Program-made: the position numbers and the translations under genes
The notes under the pieces: generated by a model
The model's database searches: none
Told to the model about the DNA's origin: nothing
The model's input: the letters and a program-made list of their open reading frames with translations, nothing else
Shown: piece after piece, positions 1-9,531 of the stretch
Layout: each line of letters begins with the position of its first letter
How positions within the stretch are numbered: the stretch's first letter is position 1
From: Synechococcus sp. BO 8801
GTDB lineage: Bacteria; Cyanobacteriota; Cyanobacteriia; PCC-6307; Cyanobiaceae
Reading direction: 5' to 3'
DNA length: 64,000 nt
Assembly (NCBI RefSeq): GCF_002252675.1
Contig: NZ_NQKY01000011.1
Span: 1 to 64,000 of the forward strand

Positions 1-387
1 GCCGCCTGGCGCGATCCCTGGCCCGTCAACGGGCTGGCGGCGGCGGGCCGGTTCCTGCTGGCCGATCAGGCCGGCCTGCGGCGCTGGCAGGGGCGGGTGC
101 AGCGCTGGGTAGCCGGGGAGGGGGCCTGGCTGGCGGCCCGCCTGGCGGCGGTGCCGGGCCTGGAGCCCCTGCCTTCGGCCGCCAACTACCTGCTGGTGCG
201 CAGCCGCCCGCCGGCCGCCTCGCTCCAGCCGCTGCGGCTGGAGCTGGAGCGCCGCCACCGGATCCTGGTGCGCGACTGCCGCTCCTTCGAGGGTCTGGGG
301 GAAGACTGGCTGCGGATCGCCGTCCAGGACAGGGCCGGCAACCGGCGTCTGCTGGCGGCCCTGGAGCAGATCAGCCGCGGCCGATGA
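1..387 (+). CDS. Aminotransferase class I/II, CobD/HisC-like (5' partial)
   Basis: C-terminal about 128 residues of a PLP-dependent aminotransferase; the start lies before the window, and the frame is open from base 1. The tail has the CobD/HisC layout: WPVN-GLA near the visible start, then [10 protein letters not shown], a [10 protein letters not shown] segment and [16 protein letters not shown]. The final arginine-containing LRI block corresponds to the substrate-phosphate/carboxylate binding region in the family. Threonine-phosphate decarboxylase (cobalamin side chain) fits slightly better than histidinol-phosphate aminotransferase because of the WPVN segment, but the catalytic lysine is outside the window. 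The 3' end overlaps the convergent murG by 17 bases. Confidence 0.75.
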   Translation, partial: AAWRDPWPVNGLAAAGRFLLADQAGLRRWQGRVQRWVAGEGAWLAARLAAVPGLEPLPSAANYLLVRSRPPAASLQPLRLELERRHRILVRDCRSFEGLGEDWLRIAVQDRAGNRRLLAALEQISRGR

Positions 388-1453
388 GCTGCTCCAGCAC
401 CTGCACCAGCCGGCGGTCGGCGTCCCGCACCGCCAGGGTTCCCATGCCGTCGCCCATGGCCACCAGGGGGTCGGCGGCGGCGGCGCTGCCCCGCAGGCGG
501 GGCCCCAGCAGCCGCCAGACGGCCCGCTCCAGGGCGGGCTCCCCGGGGTCGTGCTGCCAGACGATCACCGCGGCACCCACGGCGGCGGCGGCGGCGGCGT
601 TGGCGTCCTGATGGTGGTCGGCGGCCTGGGGGAAGGGCACCAGGATCGCCGGGGTGCCGCAGACCGCCAGTTCGCTGAGGCTGCCGGCGCCGGCGCGGCT
701 GATGGCCAGGTCACAGTGCTGCAGCAGGCCCGGCAGCTCATCGCTGAAGGCCCGCTCGACCACCCCGTCGAGGCGCAGCTGGCCGGCGTCCGGATCCTGG
801 CTGCCGGTGAGGTGGACGACGCGGCAGCCGCTGGCCGCCAGCAGGGGCAGCAGGGGCCGCACCATGCGGTTGAGGCGCAGGGCGCCCTGGCTGCCGCCCA
901 TCACCAGCAGCAGGGGGCCGGCGCCCCGGGGCACCCACGCCGGCAGGTCCGCGGGGGTGAGGAACGACCGCCGCACCGGCGTGCCGCACACCAGGGGACG
1001 GCAGCGGGGCAGCCGTTCGACCGCCTGGGGCAGGCCCACCGCCACGCGCGTGCACAGGGGCCCCAGCAGCCGGGTCACCCGGCCCGGGACGGCATTGCTC
1101 TCATGCAGCACCACCGGCACCCCGCACCAGCGGGCGGCGAGAATCGCCGGCGCGGCGATGTACCCGCCGCTGCTGAACACCGCGCTCACCCCCTCGCGCC
1201 GGATCAGGCGCCGCACCGGCATCACGGCCAGCAGCAGCTGGAGCAGGTTCCAGAGCTTGCGCAGTCCTTTCCCCTGCAGCCCGCCGGCCCGAACCGTGTG
1301 CAGGGGGTAGCGGCTGGGCACCAGCTCGGTCTCCAGCCGGTCCGGCACCCCCAGCCAGTGCACCTGCCAGTCGTCCGGCAGGGCCTCGGCCACCGCCAGG
1401 GCCGGGAACAGGTGGCCACCCGTACCGCTGGCGGCGATCAGCAGGGTCGGCAT
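371..1453 (-). CDS. murG: UDP-N-acetylglucosamine--undecaprenyl-PP-MurNAc-pentapeptide GlcNAc transferase
   Basis: MurG, the GT28 enzyme that converts lipid I to lipid II at the inner face of the plasma membrane. At 360 aa it has normal family length. Seen directly: [11 protein letters not shown] at residues 10-20 (acceptor-side Gly-rich loop), [12 protein letters not shown] near residue 92, HESNAVPG, a second Gly-rich loop [11 protein letters not shown] near residue 185, and the UDP-GlcNAc site [10 protein letters not shown] followed by [14 protein letters not shown]. The ATG start gives the N terminus [14 protein letters not shown] expected for the family. It is transcribed away from the secreted protein on the other side of a 77-base divergent spacer. 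Confidence 0.97.
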   Translation of the reverse strand: MPTLLIAASGTGGHLFPALAVAEALPDDWQVHWLGVPDRLETELVPSRYPLHTVRAGGLQGKGLRKLWNLLQLLLAVMPVRRLIRREGVSAVFSSGGYIAAPAILAARWCGVPVVLHESNAVPGRVTRLLGPLCTRVAVGLPQAVERLPRCRPLVCGTPVRRSFLTPADLPAWVPRGAGPLLLVMGGSQGALRLNRMVRPLLPLLAASGCRVVHLTGSQDPDAGQLRLDGVVERAFSDELPGLLQHCDLAISRAGAGSLSELAVCGTPAILVPFPQAADHHQDANAAAAAAVGAAVIVWQHDPGEPALERAVWRLLGPRLRGSAAAADPLVAMGDGMGTLAVRDADRRLVQVLEQLIGRG

Positions 1454-1530
1454 GGGCGGGTGGGACGAGCGCGCCTAACTTAAAAGCCGACTCCGGTCCG
1501 CCCACCGCCGCCCCGGATCCCTCCCCCTCC

Positions 1531-2325
1531 ATGGCTCCGCCCTGCCCGCTGTACGCCCCCCTGCCCCCGGTCCGGACGCCGCAGCTGCTCGGTGCCTGTC
1601 TGGCCGGCCTGGCGGTGGTGGCCAGCGTTGGCGTGGCCCCCGCCCTGGCGGCACCGCCTTCGGCGGCCCAGCTGCAGGCCCTGGAGAGCGCCCTCAACAG
1701 CAGCTCCGACACGGCCCTGGCCGGCCTGCTGCAGGCCGGTCCCGGTCTGGATCCGGCCCAGCTGGAGAACCGTCGCCGCCTGCTGCGCCAGCAGTTCCCC
1801 GATGCCCGCTGGCAGCTGAGCTCCGGCAGCCAGCTGCGGGACGGCCAGCCCACGGTCACCCTGCGGGTGGAGGGCACCCGGCGCCAGGGCGGCACCACCT
1901 ACCGGCTGGAGGCGGAGCAGCTGCTTGCCCTGCAGAGTGACGGCACCCGTATCAACGGCCAGACGGTGCTGCGGGAGAAGTCCCTGCTGCGCAGCGGTGA
2001 CAAGCCCGTGCCGGTGAGCCTGCTGATCCCCGATGCGGTGCTGACCGGCCAGCGCTACGACGTCGACGTGATCTTCGACGAACCCCTCGACGGTGCCCTC
2101 GCCGCGGGCGGCATCGCGGCCATCACCCCCCAGCAGCAGGCGTCGATGGCCAGCCCCAGCATGGAGCTGGGCGCCCTCGGCGGTGGTGGCCTGTTCAAGA
2201 TCGTCCAGGCCCCCCTGTCCCCCGGTTCCCAGACCTGGGCGGTGCTGCTGGTCCATCCCGACGGCATCGTCAGTGCCACCAAGCGGGTGCGGGTCGTCGC
2301 CGACCGCAAATCGCTCGAGCCCTGA
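1531..2325 (+). CDS. Secreted hypothetical protein upstream of a two-component system
   Basis: 264 aa, family not recognised. A hydrophobic segment at residues about 18-38 ending in APALAAP looks like a signal peptide. The rest is soluble, with a short helical N-terminal part (AQLQALESALNS) and then beta-rich sequence containing QPTVTLRVEGTR and a C-terminal TWAVLLVHPDGIVSATKRVRV stretch. It ends three bases before the response-regulator start, so the three genes (this, regulator, kinase) probably form one operon. A role as an extracytoplasmic partner or output of that system is inference from position only. Confidence 0.7.
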   Translation: MAPPCPLYAPLPPVRTPQLLGACLAGLAVVASVGVAPALAAPPSAAQLQALESALNSSSDTALAGLLQAGPGLDPAQLENRRRLLRQQFPDARWQLSSGSQLRDGQPTVTLRVEGTRRQGGTTYRLEAEQLLALQSDGTRINGQTVLREKSLLRSGDKPVPVSLLIPDAVLTGQRYDVDVIFDEPLDGALAAGGIAAITPQQQASMASPSMELGALGGGGLFKIVQAPLSPGSQTWAVLLVHPDGIVSATKRVRVVADRKSLEP

Positions 2326-2328
2326 GCC

Positions 2329-3054
2329 ATGGGCCGACCGCATCGGATCTGGGTGGTGGATGACGATCCGGAGCTGCGCCAGCTGCTGGCCACCTATCTG
2401 GGCGAGCAGGGCTACGAGGTCCGTTGCATGGGGGATGGCGCCCAGCTGATGGCCCGGCTCGAGGGCCAGCGCCCCGATCTGCTGGTGCTCGACCTGATGC
2501 TCCCCGGCGACGACGGCCTCACCCTGCTGCGGCGTCTGCGGGACGGGGCCGATGACCTGCCGGTGCTGATGCTCACCGCCCGGGCCGATGCGGTGGATCG
2601 CATCATCGGCCTGGAGCAGGGGGCCGACGACTACCTGGCCAAGCCCTTCCTGCCCCGGGAGCTGACCGCCCGCATCGAGGCCGTGCTGCGTCGCCGCGGC
2701 ACCCTGCCCGGTGGATTGCCCCAGCCCGACGGGGCCCGGATCGCCTTCAGCGACCTGGAGGTGGACCTGGCGGCCCGCACCCTGGAGCGCGACGGGGAGG
2801 CGCTGACGATCACCGGCGGTGAATTCGCCCTGCTGGCGGCCTTCGTTCAGCACCCCCACCGGCCCCTGTCGCGGGAGCGGCTGATCGAGCTGGCCCGGGG
2901 CCCGGGCAGCGACACCGACAGCCGCAGCATGGACGTGCAGGTGTCACGGCTGCGGCGGCTGATCGAACCGGAGCCGGCCCGGCCGCGCTACGTGCAGACG
3001 GTCTGGGGCTACGGCTACGTTTTCGTCCCCGATGGCAAGCCCCGTCAGTCCTGA
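2329..3054 (+). CDS. OmpR/PhoB-family response regulator
   Basis: 241-aa two-domain response regulator. The receiver domain (about 6-120) has the acidic pair D11/D12, phosphoacceptor D55 in VLDLMLPGDDG, T83 in LMLTA, and K105 in DYLAKPF. A winged-helix DNA-binding domain follows (about 135-235), with FALLAAFVQHP, SRSMDVQVSRLRRL and the terminal YVQTVWGYGYVF strand. All catalytic positions are intact. The stop lies inside the histidine-kinase gene (23-base overlap), which marks the kinase as its cognate sensor. Target genes are unknown; RpaA/RpaB identity is not supported, because those are usually unlinked to a kinase. Confidence 0.95.
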   Translation: MGRPHRIWVVDDDPELRQLLATYLGEQGYEVRCMGDGAQLMARLEGQRPDLLVLDLMLPGDDGLTLLRRLRDGADDLPVLMLTARADAVDRIIGLEQGADDYLAKPFLPRELTARIEAVLRRRGTLPGGLPQPDGARIAFSDLEVDLAARTLERDGEALTITGGEFALLAAFVQHPHRPLSRERLIELARGPGSDTDSRSMDVQVSRLRRLIEPEPARPRYVQTVWGYGYVFVPDGKPRQS

Positions 3055-4423
3055 GCGGGCCTGGCGGCCGCCGCTGGGTCGCACCCTGGGGTATCTGCTG
3101 GCGGGCACCGGTGCCGCCGCCTTCTGCCTGCTGCTGCTGCAGCTGCTGCTGGGTCGCCGGCTGGCCCAGCAGCAGCTGGTCCAGACCGGTTCGGAGGTGG
3201 CGGCGAACGTGGTGCTGGGGGAGGTGGCCCTGGAGCGCTTCAGCCCCGAGGTGCTGGGCCAGATCAGCGGCATGCAGCTGGTGGTGGGCCAGCAGCCGGA
3301 GCCGGGGGCCAGGCCTCGCCTCAGGGGGGACCGGCGGCTGCGCTGGCAGACCCTGCGGCTGCAGTCGGAGCTCTGCCACCGCCTGGCGCGCTGTCCGGCG
3401 GTGCGGCCGGCCTCCTCGCCGCGGCGGGGGGTATGGGTGGAGATGGCCTCCCCCCTGGAGCCGGTGTGGCTGTTCGTCTCCCTGCCCTCCCCCCGAGGCT
3501 GGCCGCCCGATCCCCTGCTGCTGACCCTGTCCGTCGGCCTGGGGGCCCTCGGGGCGGTGCTGCTCTATCTCACCCTGGAGATCCAGCGGCCCCTGACCCG
3601 CCTGCAGGAGGCCCTGGCCGACGTGGGCCTCGAGGCCCTGCCCAGGGCCCTGCCGGACCAGGGGGCCCCGGCGGTGCGCCAGCTGATGGCCCGCTTCAAC
3701 GCCATGCTGCTGCGGCTGGAGGACGCCGGCCGGGAGCGCACCACGATGCTGGCCGGCATCGCCCACGACCTGCGCAGCCCCCTCACCCGGCTGCGCCTGC
3801 GCCTTGCTCTCGCCGCCGAGGGGCCGATGGCGCCGCAGGAGCTGGAGCGGGCCCAGGCCGACATCCGCTCGATCGAGCGGATCACCCGCCAGTTCATGAT
3901 CTTCGCCGGCGCCGAAGCTGACGAGACACCGGTGCTCGTGCCCCTCGATGCCCTGGTGGCCGAGGCGGCGGCGGCGGTCGGAGACGTGCCCCTGGAGCTG
4001 GATCTGGAACCGCTGGTGCGGCGGGTACGCCCGACCGCCGTGGCACGGGCGGTGGGCAACCTGCTCGACAACGCCCTCACCTACGGCCGGCCGCCCCTGC
4101 GGGTGGTGCTGCGGCCCCTGGGGCCGGGGGAGGGTCGGCCCCACGAGGAGGCTGCGGCGGTGGAGAGCGGTTTCGAGATCCAGGTCTGGGACTGCGGCGA
4201 GGGCATCGACCCGCAGCAGTGGAGCAAGGCCATGACCCCTTTCCAGCGGCTCGACCGGGCCCGCGGCGGCGAGGGGCACTGCGGCCTCGGCCTGGCCATC
4301 GCCGCCAAGGTGGCCCGCGACCATGGCGGCGACCTGCGCCGGCTGGAGGCCACCGCGACCGCCGAGGCGCTGCCGGGGCGCTTCGCCGTGGCGCTGCGGG
4401 CCTGGCCCCTGGCCGGGGGGTGA
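3032..4423 (+). CDS. EnvZ-like sensor histidine kinase
   Basis: 463-aa membrane sensor kinase. TM1 about 20-41, a periplasmic region of about 120 residues, TM2 about 162-182, then a HAMP-like linker. The dimerisation/phosphoacceptor helix has H245 in GIAHDLRSPLTRLR, and the HATPase domain shows NLLDNALTYG (N box), WDCGEGID (G1) and HCGLGLAIA (G2). The periplasmic part carries two cysteines (C115 and C121), which could form a redox-sensitive disulfide; that is inference. It overlaps the response-regulator gene by 23 bases in another frame, so the two are translationally coupled. A secreted small protein follows 83 bases downstream. Confidence 0.93.
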   Translation: MASPVSPERAWRPPLGRTLGYLLAGTGAAAFCLLLLQLLLGRRLAQQQLVQTGSEVAANVVLGEVALERFSPEVLGQISGMQLVVGQQPEPGARPRLRGDRRLRWQTLRLQSELCHRLARCPAVRPASSPRRGVWVEMASPLEPVWLFVSLPSPRGWPPDPLLLTLSVGLGALGAVLLYLTLEIQRPLTRLQEALADVGLEALPRALPDQGAPAVRQLMARFNAMLLRLEDAGRERTTMLAGIAHDLRSPLTRLRLRLALAAEGPMAPQELERAQADIRSIERITRQFMIFAGAEADETPVLVPLDALVAEAAAAVGDVPLELDLEPLVRRVRPTAVARAVGNLLDNALTYGRPPLRVVLRPLGPGEGRPHEEAAAVESGFEIQVWDCGEGIDPQQWSKAMTPFQRLDRARGGEGHCGLGLAIAAKVARDHGGDLRRLEATATAEALPGRFAVALRAWPLAGG

Positions 4424-4506
4424 GGGGGCTTCAGTTGCATCCGGTCACATCTCGCCGGTGGCCAGTCTGATCGCCGTCACACCTGCCGGTCACGATGGAG
4501 ACGTTC

Positions 4507-4929
4507 ATGAAAAGTCCTCCCATGCCCTTCCCCCTGCTCCAACCCCTACGCGCCGCCGTGCTGGCGATGGTCCTGGGGTCCACCGGTGCCGCCATGGCCC
4601 AGAGCGGGCCCACCCCGGCCGGCCGCCCCACGCCGGCCCAGATGCAGAAGATCTTCCCCGAACAGAAGCGGCTGGCGCTCAGCGATCAGCAGGCCCGCAT
4701 CGCCATCCTTCAGCGCGGTGAGCGCTGCCTGTCGGCCGCCGGCAGCAGCGAGGCCCTGCGCACCTGCATGAAGGAACAGCGCAGCGCCAGCCAGGGCCAG
4801 CGGGAGCAGCACCGGGCGGCCATGAAGGCCCTGTTCGAGCGCAACGGCATCCCCCTGCCCCAGTGGGGCAAGGGGGACCGCAAAGGGGGCTGGGGAGAGG
4901 GCCGTGGCCCCGGCTCCAGCAGCCTCTGA
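4507..4929 (+). CDS. Small secreted hypothetical protein
   Basis: 140 aa with a clear signal peptide (MKSPPMPF... hydrophobic core, cleavage near AMAQ-SG). The start was chosen because GGAG at 4497-4500 sits six bases before this ATG. An upstream in-frame ATG at 4495 overlaps that Shine-Dalgarno and is less likely. The mature part is short, helical and basic/Gln-rich, with a Cys pair (ERCLSA...RTCMKEQ) and a Gly/Lys-rich tail. The family is not recognised; size and location next to an OmpR/EnvZ-type pair recall CpxP/Spy-type periplasmic partners, but the LTxxQ motif is absent, so that remains a guess. Confidence 0.7.
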   Translation: MKSPPMPFPLLQPLRAAVLAMVLGSTGAAMAQSGPTPAGRPTPAQMQKIFPEQKRLALSDQQARIAILQRGERCLSAAGSSEALRTCMKEQRSASQGQREQHRAAMKALFERNGIPLPQWGKGDRKGGWGEGRGPGSSSL

Positions 4930-4947
4930 GGCCGGCCAGAGCCGGCC
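4930..4947. terminator. Weak GC hairpin between convergent genes
   Basis: Six-base-pair inverted repeat GGCCGG / CCGGCC with a six-base loop in the 32-base gap between the convergent small secreted protein and pgk. No U tract is visible, so it is a tentative bidirectional terminator only. Confidence 0.3.
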
Positions 4948-4961
4948 CTGAAGACGGGGCC

Positions 4962-6167
4962 TCAGGCCTCGTCGAGGGCGGCCACGCCGGGCAGCACCTT
5001 GCCCTCCAGCAGCTCCAGACTGGCGCCGCCCCCGGTGGAGATGTGGCTCATCTTCTCGGCCACGCCCACCTTCTCCACCGCCGCCACGGAGTCACCGCCG
5101 CCGATGATCGTGCAGCAGCCCTTGGCGCTCAGATCGGCCAGGGTGTGGGCGATGGCGTTGGTGCCGGCGGCGAAGGCGTCGAACTCGAACACGCCCATGG
5201 GCCCGTTCCAGATCACGGTCTGGCAGTCGGCCAGGGCGTCCTGGAAGGTCTTCACCGAATCGGGGCCGATGTCGAGGCCCATCCAGCCATCGGGGATGGC
5301 GTCAATCGCCACGGTCTGGCTGTTGGCGTCGGGGGCGAAGTTGTCGGCCAGCACCACATCGGTGGGCAGCAGCAGCTGGACGCCCTTGGCGGCCGCCTTG
5401 GCTTCGAGTTCCTTGGCCAGTTCCAGCTTGTCCTCCTCCACCAGGGACTTGCCCACCGCCAGGCCGCGGGCCTTGTAGAAGGTGAAGATCATGCCGCCGC
5501 CGATCAGCACCTTGTCGCACTTGTCGATCAGCGACTCGAGCACGCCGATCTTGCTGCTGACCTTGGAGCCGCCCACGATCGCGGCCAGGGGACGCTTGGG
5601 CTCATCGATGGCCCCCTGCAGGTACTGGAGCTCCTTCTCCATCAGGAAGCCGGCCACGCTGGGGCTCAGATACTTCGTCACGCCCTCGGTGGAGGCGTGG
5701 GCCCGGTGGGCGGCCCCGAAGGCGTCATTCACATAGACGTCGGCCAGGGCGGCCAGCTTTTCGGCGAAGGCGGCGTCGTTCTTCTCCTCCTCGGCGAAGA
5801 AGCGCACGTTTTCCAGCAGCACCACGTCGCCATCGGCCATGGCGGCCACCTTGGCCTCGGCGTCGGGGCCGATGCAGCTGTCGGTCTTGGTCACGGGCTT
5901 GCCCAGCAGCTCGCTGAGGCGGGTCGCCACCGGGGTGAGACGCATGGCCTCGTTCACCTGGCCCTTGGGCCGGCCGAAGTGGGCGGCCAGCAGCACCCGG
6001 GCGCCGTGGTCGATCAGGTGGCGCACGGTGGGCAGGGCGGCCCGGATGCGGGTGTCGTCCGTGATCGCCCCGGCCTCATCGAGGGGCACGTTGAAGTCGA
6101 CCCGAACCAGCACCCGCTTGCCGCGGAGATCGTCGGCACTGAGGCTGGAGAGGGATCGCTTCGCCAT
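4962..6167 (-). CDS. pgk: Phosphoglycerate kinase
   Basis: Catalyses 1,3-bisphosphoglycerate/ADP to 3-phosphoglycerate/ATP and, in cyanobacteria, the reverse step in the Calvin cycle. 401 aa, normal length. The N-terminal substrate-binding motif is [30 protein letters not shown] and the C-terminal nucleotide site [16 protein letters not shown] with [13 protein letters not shown] are all present. The start is [20 protein letters not shown]; the frame stays open 27 codons further upstream, but that stretch is arginine-rich and unlike the family. It diverges from the universal stress protein across about 140 bases. Confidence 0.98.
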   Translation of the reverse strand: MAKRSLSSLSADDLRGKRVLVRVDFNVPLDEAGAITDDTRIRAALPTVRHLIDHGARVLLAAHFGRPKGQVNEAMRLTPVATRLSELLGKPVTKTDSCIGPDAEAKVAAMADGDVVLLENVRFFAEEEKNDAAFAEKLAALADVYVNDAFGAAHRAHASTEGVTKYLSPSVAGFLMEKELQYLQGAIDEPKRPLAAIVGGSKVSSKIGVLESLIDKCDKVLIGGGMIFTFYKARGLAVGKSLVEEDKLELAKELEAKAAAKGVQLLLPTDVVLADNFAPDANSQTVAIDAIPDGWMGLDIGPDSVKTFQDALADCQTVIWNGPMGVFEFDAFAAGTNAIAHTLADLSAKGCCTIIGGGDSVAAVEKVGVAEKMSHISTGGGASLELLEGKVLPGVAALDEA

Positions 6168-6307
6168 GATTACGGATAAGGAAAGGCGGGGGGAGATTAG
6201 CCTCCGGCGCCTCCCGCCCCGCCGCCGCCGCGATTCGGTTCTTCCCACCCCCGCTCCCTGGCGGCCGCAACGGTCAGCGCTAGGACAAGAGGGCCGGGCC
6301 TTCCGCC

Positions 6308-6691
6308 ATGTTCGACACCGTCCTGTTCCCCATCGACCAGAGCCGCCAGACGATGGAAACGGCGGCCGTCGCCCTGCAGCTCGCCCAGCGCCACGGCAGC
6401 CGGGTGGTGCTGCTCTCGGTGGTGGAGGCCGAAGAAGGGGTGATGCACGATCCGGCCGATGTGGCCCGCCTGCTGGAGCAGGCCCGCGCCAGCTTCACCC
6501 AGGCCGGTGTGGCCTGCGAGGTGCTGGAGCGGGAGGGAAAGCCGGCCTTCGTCATCGGCGATGTCGCCGATGAGATCAACGCCGACGTGATCGTCATGGG
6601 CACCCGCGGCATCACCCTCGACGGCGACCACCAGAGCACCGCCGCCCGGGTGCTGCAGCTGGCGCCCTGTCCGGTTCTGGTGGTGCCCTGA
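6308..6691 (+). CDS. Universal stress protein family (UspA)
   Basis: Single-domain Usp of 127 aa. N-terminal [13 protein letters not shown] strand/loop, alpha/beta alternation, and the C-terminal ATP-type loop [23 protein letters not shown] followed by APCPVLVVP. The G-x2-G-x9-G-S/T pattern of ATP-binding Usps is recognisable in relaxed form. Its stop overlaps the start of rbgA by one base (TGATG), so the two are cotranscribed and translationally coupled. Confidence 0.9.
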   Translation: MFDTVLFPIDQSRQTMETAAVALQLAQRHGSRVVLLSVVEAEEGVMHDPADVARLLEQARASFTQAGVACEVLEREGKPAFVIGDVADEINADVIVMGTRGITLDGDHQSTAARVLQLAPCPVLVVP

Positions 6692-7650
6692 TGGCGGACG
6701 TCGGCGACACGGTCCGACTGAGCACCGCCGCCCCACCGATCCAGTGGTACCCGGGCCACATCGCCAAGGCGGAGAAGGCCCTCAGCGCCAACCTGGAGAA
6801 GGTGGACCTGGTGATCGAGGTGCGCGATGCCCGTATCCCCCTGGCCACCGGGCACCCGCGGCTGCAGCGCTGGATCCGGGGCAAGCAGCATCTGCTGGTG
6901 ATCAACCGCCGCGACATGGTCAGCCCGGCGGCGCGCCTGGCCTGGGATGGCTGGTTCCGCCAGCGGGGGGAGGTGCCCTGGTGGTGCGACGCCAAGGTCG
7001 GCACCGGCGTCAAGCAACTGCAGCAGGCGGCGATCCGGGCCGGCGAGGCGCTCAACGCCCGCCGGGCCGGTCGGGGCATGAAACCGCGCCCCGTGCGGGC
7101 CCTGATGCTCGGCTTCCCCAACGTGGGCAAGTCGGCGCTGATCAACCGGCTGGTGCGCCAGAAGGTGGTGGAGAGCGCCCGTCGTGCCGGGGTCACCCGC
7201 AGCCTGCGTTGGGTGCGGCTGGGGCAGGACCTCGACCTGCTCGATGCCCCCGGCGTGCTGCCCCCCCGCCTCGATGACCAGCTGGCCGGGCTGCGGCTGG
7301 CCCTCTGCGATGACATCGGCCAGGCCTCCTACGACGGCGAGGCGGTGGCCCAGGCCTTCCTGCGCCTGCTGGCCCAGCTGGAGCCGGTGGCGGCGGCCGG
7401 GGTGGCGCCCGGACTGCTGGAGCGCCGCTACGGGGTGATGGTGCCGCCGTTGCCCGGATCGGACCCCGAGCGGCCGGTTCCGGATGCGGAAGCCTGGTTC
7501 GCCGCGGCCGCGGCCCGCCACACCAGCGGTGACACCGCCCGCATGGCCCAGCGCCTGCTCGATGATTTCCGCCGCTCCCTGCTGGGGCCGATCTCCCTGG
7601 AGCTGCCCGCGGCACACGCGGTGGACACGGTCAGCAGCCCCCAGGGCTGA
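6691..7650 (+). CDS. rbgA: Ribosome biogenesis GTPase (YlqF/RbgA-like)
   Basis: Circularly permuted GTPase that assists late assembly of the 50S subunit. 319 aa. Motifs occur in the permuted order expected: G4-like NRRD near residue 71, then G1 GFPNVGKS near 145, and G3 DAPGVLPPRLD near 187. The N-terminal IQWYPGHIAKAEK block is diagnostic for YlqF/RbgA. The G4 reads NRRD rather than NKxD, a tolerated variant in this family. The start overlaps the stop of the Usp gene. The 3' end overlaps the convergent membrane-protein gene by 20 bases. Confidence 0.95.
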   Translation: MADVGDTVRLSTAAPPIQWYPGHIAKAEKALSANLEKVDLVIEVRDARIPLATGHPRLQRWIRGKQHLLVINRRDMVSPAARLAWDGWFRQRGEVPWWCDAKVGTGVKQLQQAAIRAGEALNARRAGRGMKPRPVRALMLGFPNVGKSALINRLVRQKVVESARRAGVTRSLRWVRLGQDLDLLDAPGVLPPRLDDQLAGLRLALCDDIGQASYDGEAVAQAFLRLLAQLEPVAAAGVAPGLLERRYGVMVPPLPGSDPERPVPDAEAWFAAAAARHTSGDTARMAQRLLDDFRRSLLGPISLELPAAHAVDTVSSPQG

Positions 7651-9325
7651 TCTGGAGCTTCCCGTAGGGCATTCCCCAAGGAAGACCTCTGCGGCGATAG
7701 GTCAGGCATAGGGGCGTGTCTTCTCGACGGGAAAAGGCCGCCATCGAGGCAATCTTCGGGGAGATCTTCACGTCATACATGGTTCCCATGGAGGGTGAAA
7801 TAGCCCGATAAGCCATCCACGTTTCCAGCCACTCCTGGGAGACATGGATGGATCCAGTCACGTAGTGATAGCCGGCACTGCGGAGGGCCTGCCGCTGGAT
7901 CAGCAACACTCCGATGCCAATGTAGGACACCAGGAGCATGCTCATCAACGGGGTGAGATGGTTGCGATGTCCAGATGGAATGATGGTCGCAGAAGGGGAG
8001 TGGAAGATGACTCTGTACCCCTGCTCTGCTGCGAGCATCAGTAGCAGAAATGGAAAAGCACTGTAGGGAACAGATGGCCTCAAGCCTGCCTCGCCGAAGA
8101 AGATGATCTGAAAGGCGATGACGCTGAGGCTGCCGCAGGCGGCCAGGCCTGTGATCAGATGGTTTCCGGGGGGATCCTCTGTCCCGTCCCGTCTGTGCCG
8201 CCAGACGCGTCGGGCTGCCAGGCACACCAAGCCCCCAAGGGCCACGAGTCCCAGTTCCAGGGACGGTACTTGCAGGAGCTTGATCGTGTTGCGTCCGAGA
8301 AGATTCAGAAACGGAAGTGGGTTGGTTCGGATGCGCTCAATGGCGATGTCCGTCTGCTTTCTCGAGAGGGCTTTCCCGCATCCCGTCAATCCGATCTCCT
8401 TGGTCTCCTGCATGCCTTCGCGCCAGGTCTGACCGGTGGACATTCCCATCAACGAACCGCCCGAATTGGCGCCGATCGATCCGCAGGCGGATTTGGCCAG
8501 GGAGCGCTCAAGGGCCAGCTGCCCTCCCGAAATCAGCATCCAGCCCAGAACCGCGAGGATCACGATGGAGACGGCACGGCGCCATCGCCATGGGGACCGC
8601 TTCCCCTGGAAGCCTCCGCTAGCGGCGGCAGCGGCCACCAGGACCGTCAGGGCCGGGAGCAGACCCAGAGTCCCCGGGCGTTCCTGAAGCGCCAGACACA
8701 GGAAAGCAAAGCCGGCCGTGTTTTGAAGGGCACTACTGCGGAAGCGGCCGGCGTCCAGAGCATCGACCCCCAGCACCAACCACGCGAGGGCCACATTCAC
8801 GAAGATGAAGGCATTCAGCTCGGAGCCGTGGGTGTGGCCAAGGCCCTGACCGATGAGCTCATGGAGTGGCGATTCCCCCCACCTGGGCAGGGTGCTGAAC
8901 AGGAGGACGCCGAGCCCTGCTGTGGAGACCAGGCTCAGGCGTGGCCGGAGTGCCGTCAGCAGGGTGGCGATGCTCGCCCAGGCCAGCAGTCGTTTGACCG
9001 TCAGGGCGCTCACCAGGGGATCCGGTCCGATCCGCTGCCCGAGCCAGAGAGAGGAAACATTGAACGGCAGATTCCAGGGTCTTCGGACCCCGTAGTCCGT
9101 CAGGTAGCCACTGGCTGCGTCCAGGGACGCCTTCAGCCAGTCAAAGCCGTCCGCGACTGGAAACCGCCCCCCGAGGAAGTCATGAAAACTGCTGTCGTTG
9201 CTGCTGACAGTCAGGCTGATCAGGGTCAGGACGCCGATGGCTGTCCAGAACAGAACCTCGGGCCTGCGGCCAGCCGATCGGCTCCGCCTTTCGTGACGCC
9301 ACGATGGGAGGCTGCGAGGTTTCAT
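7631..9325 (-). CDS. Polytopic membrane protein, possible GT-C-type or O-antigen-like protein
   Basis: 564 aa with about ten predicted hydrophobic helices and two larger loops. Family not recognised with confidence. A short acidic SSNDSSFHDFLGGRFP region follows TM1, which resembles the first loop of dolichol/polyprenyl-phosphate-using GT-C proteins, but no definite DxD is seen. Base and codon use are visibly less GC3-biased than the neighbours (many A/T-ending codons), which suggests recent acquisition. It converges on rbgA with a 20-base overlap and diverges from rluD. It could equally be a hypothetical integral membrane protein with no transferase activity. Confidence 0.65.
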   Translation of the reverse strand: MKPRSLPSWRHERRSRSAGRRPEVLFWTAIGVLTLISLTVSSNDSSFHDFLGGRFPVADGFDWLKASLDAASGYLTDYGVRRPWNLPFNVSSLWLGQRIGPDPLVSALTVKRLLAWASIATLLTALRPRLSLVSTAGLGVLLFSTLPRWGESPLHELIGQGLGHTHGSELNAFIFVNVALAWLVLGVDALDAGRFRSSALQNTAGFAFLCLALQERPGTLGLLPALTVLVAAAAASGGFQGKRSPWRWRRAVSIVILAVLGWMLISGGQLALERSLAKSACGSIGANSGGSLMGMSTGQTWREGMQETKEIGLTGCGKALSRKQTDIAIERIRTNPLPFLNLLGRNTIKLLQVPSLELGLVALGGLVCLAARRVWRHRRDGTEDPPGNHLITGLAACGSLSVIAFQIIFFGEAGLRPSVPYSAFPFLLLMLAAEQGYRVIFHSPSATIIPSGHRNHLTPLMSMLLVSYIGIGVLLIQRQALRSAGYHYVTGSIHVSQEWLETWMAYRAISPSMGTMYDVKISPKIASMAAFSRREDTPLCLTYRRRGLPWGMPYGKLQISPGGC

Positions 9326-9531
9326 GACGCTGGCCTGAGGGGTGGTGGGTCATCGAGACGGCGCGCGGCTCACCGCTGATCGGGGTTCGCCGGCCGCTGG
9401 GGCCACCCCATCCAAGCCCCGGACCGGTGTTGGGACAGGTGGCCATGAACCCTTCGATCAGGTCCCGGCCCCGCTGTCCCTACCGTCGTCCTGCGGCTCT
9501 TCATGGGGAGAGGCATTCCAATGGGGTTCTC

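Noticed and set aside
1..387. Histidinol-phosphate aminotransferase (hisC) assignment
   Set aside because: The WPVN segment leans to CobD and the N-terminal catalytic part is outside the window, so no gene symbol was given.
4863..6179. Long open frame antisense to pgk
   Set aside because: It has His/Gly/Ala/Gln-rich composition typical of the complement of high-GC coding DNA; pgk is unambiguous on the other strand. The same reasoning removed many other long antisense frames.
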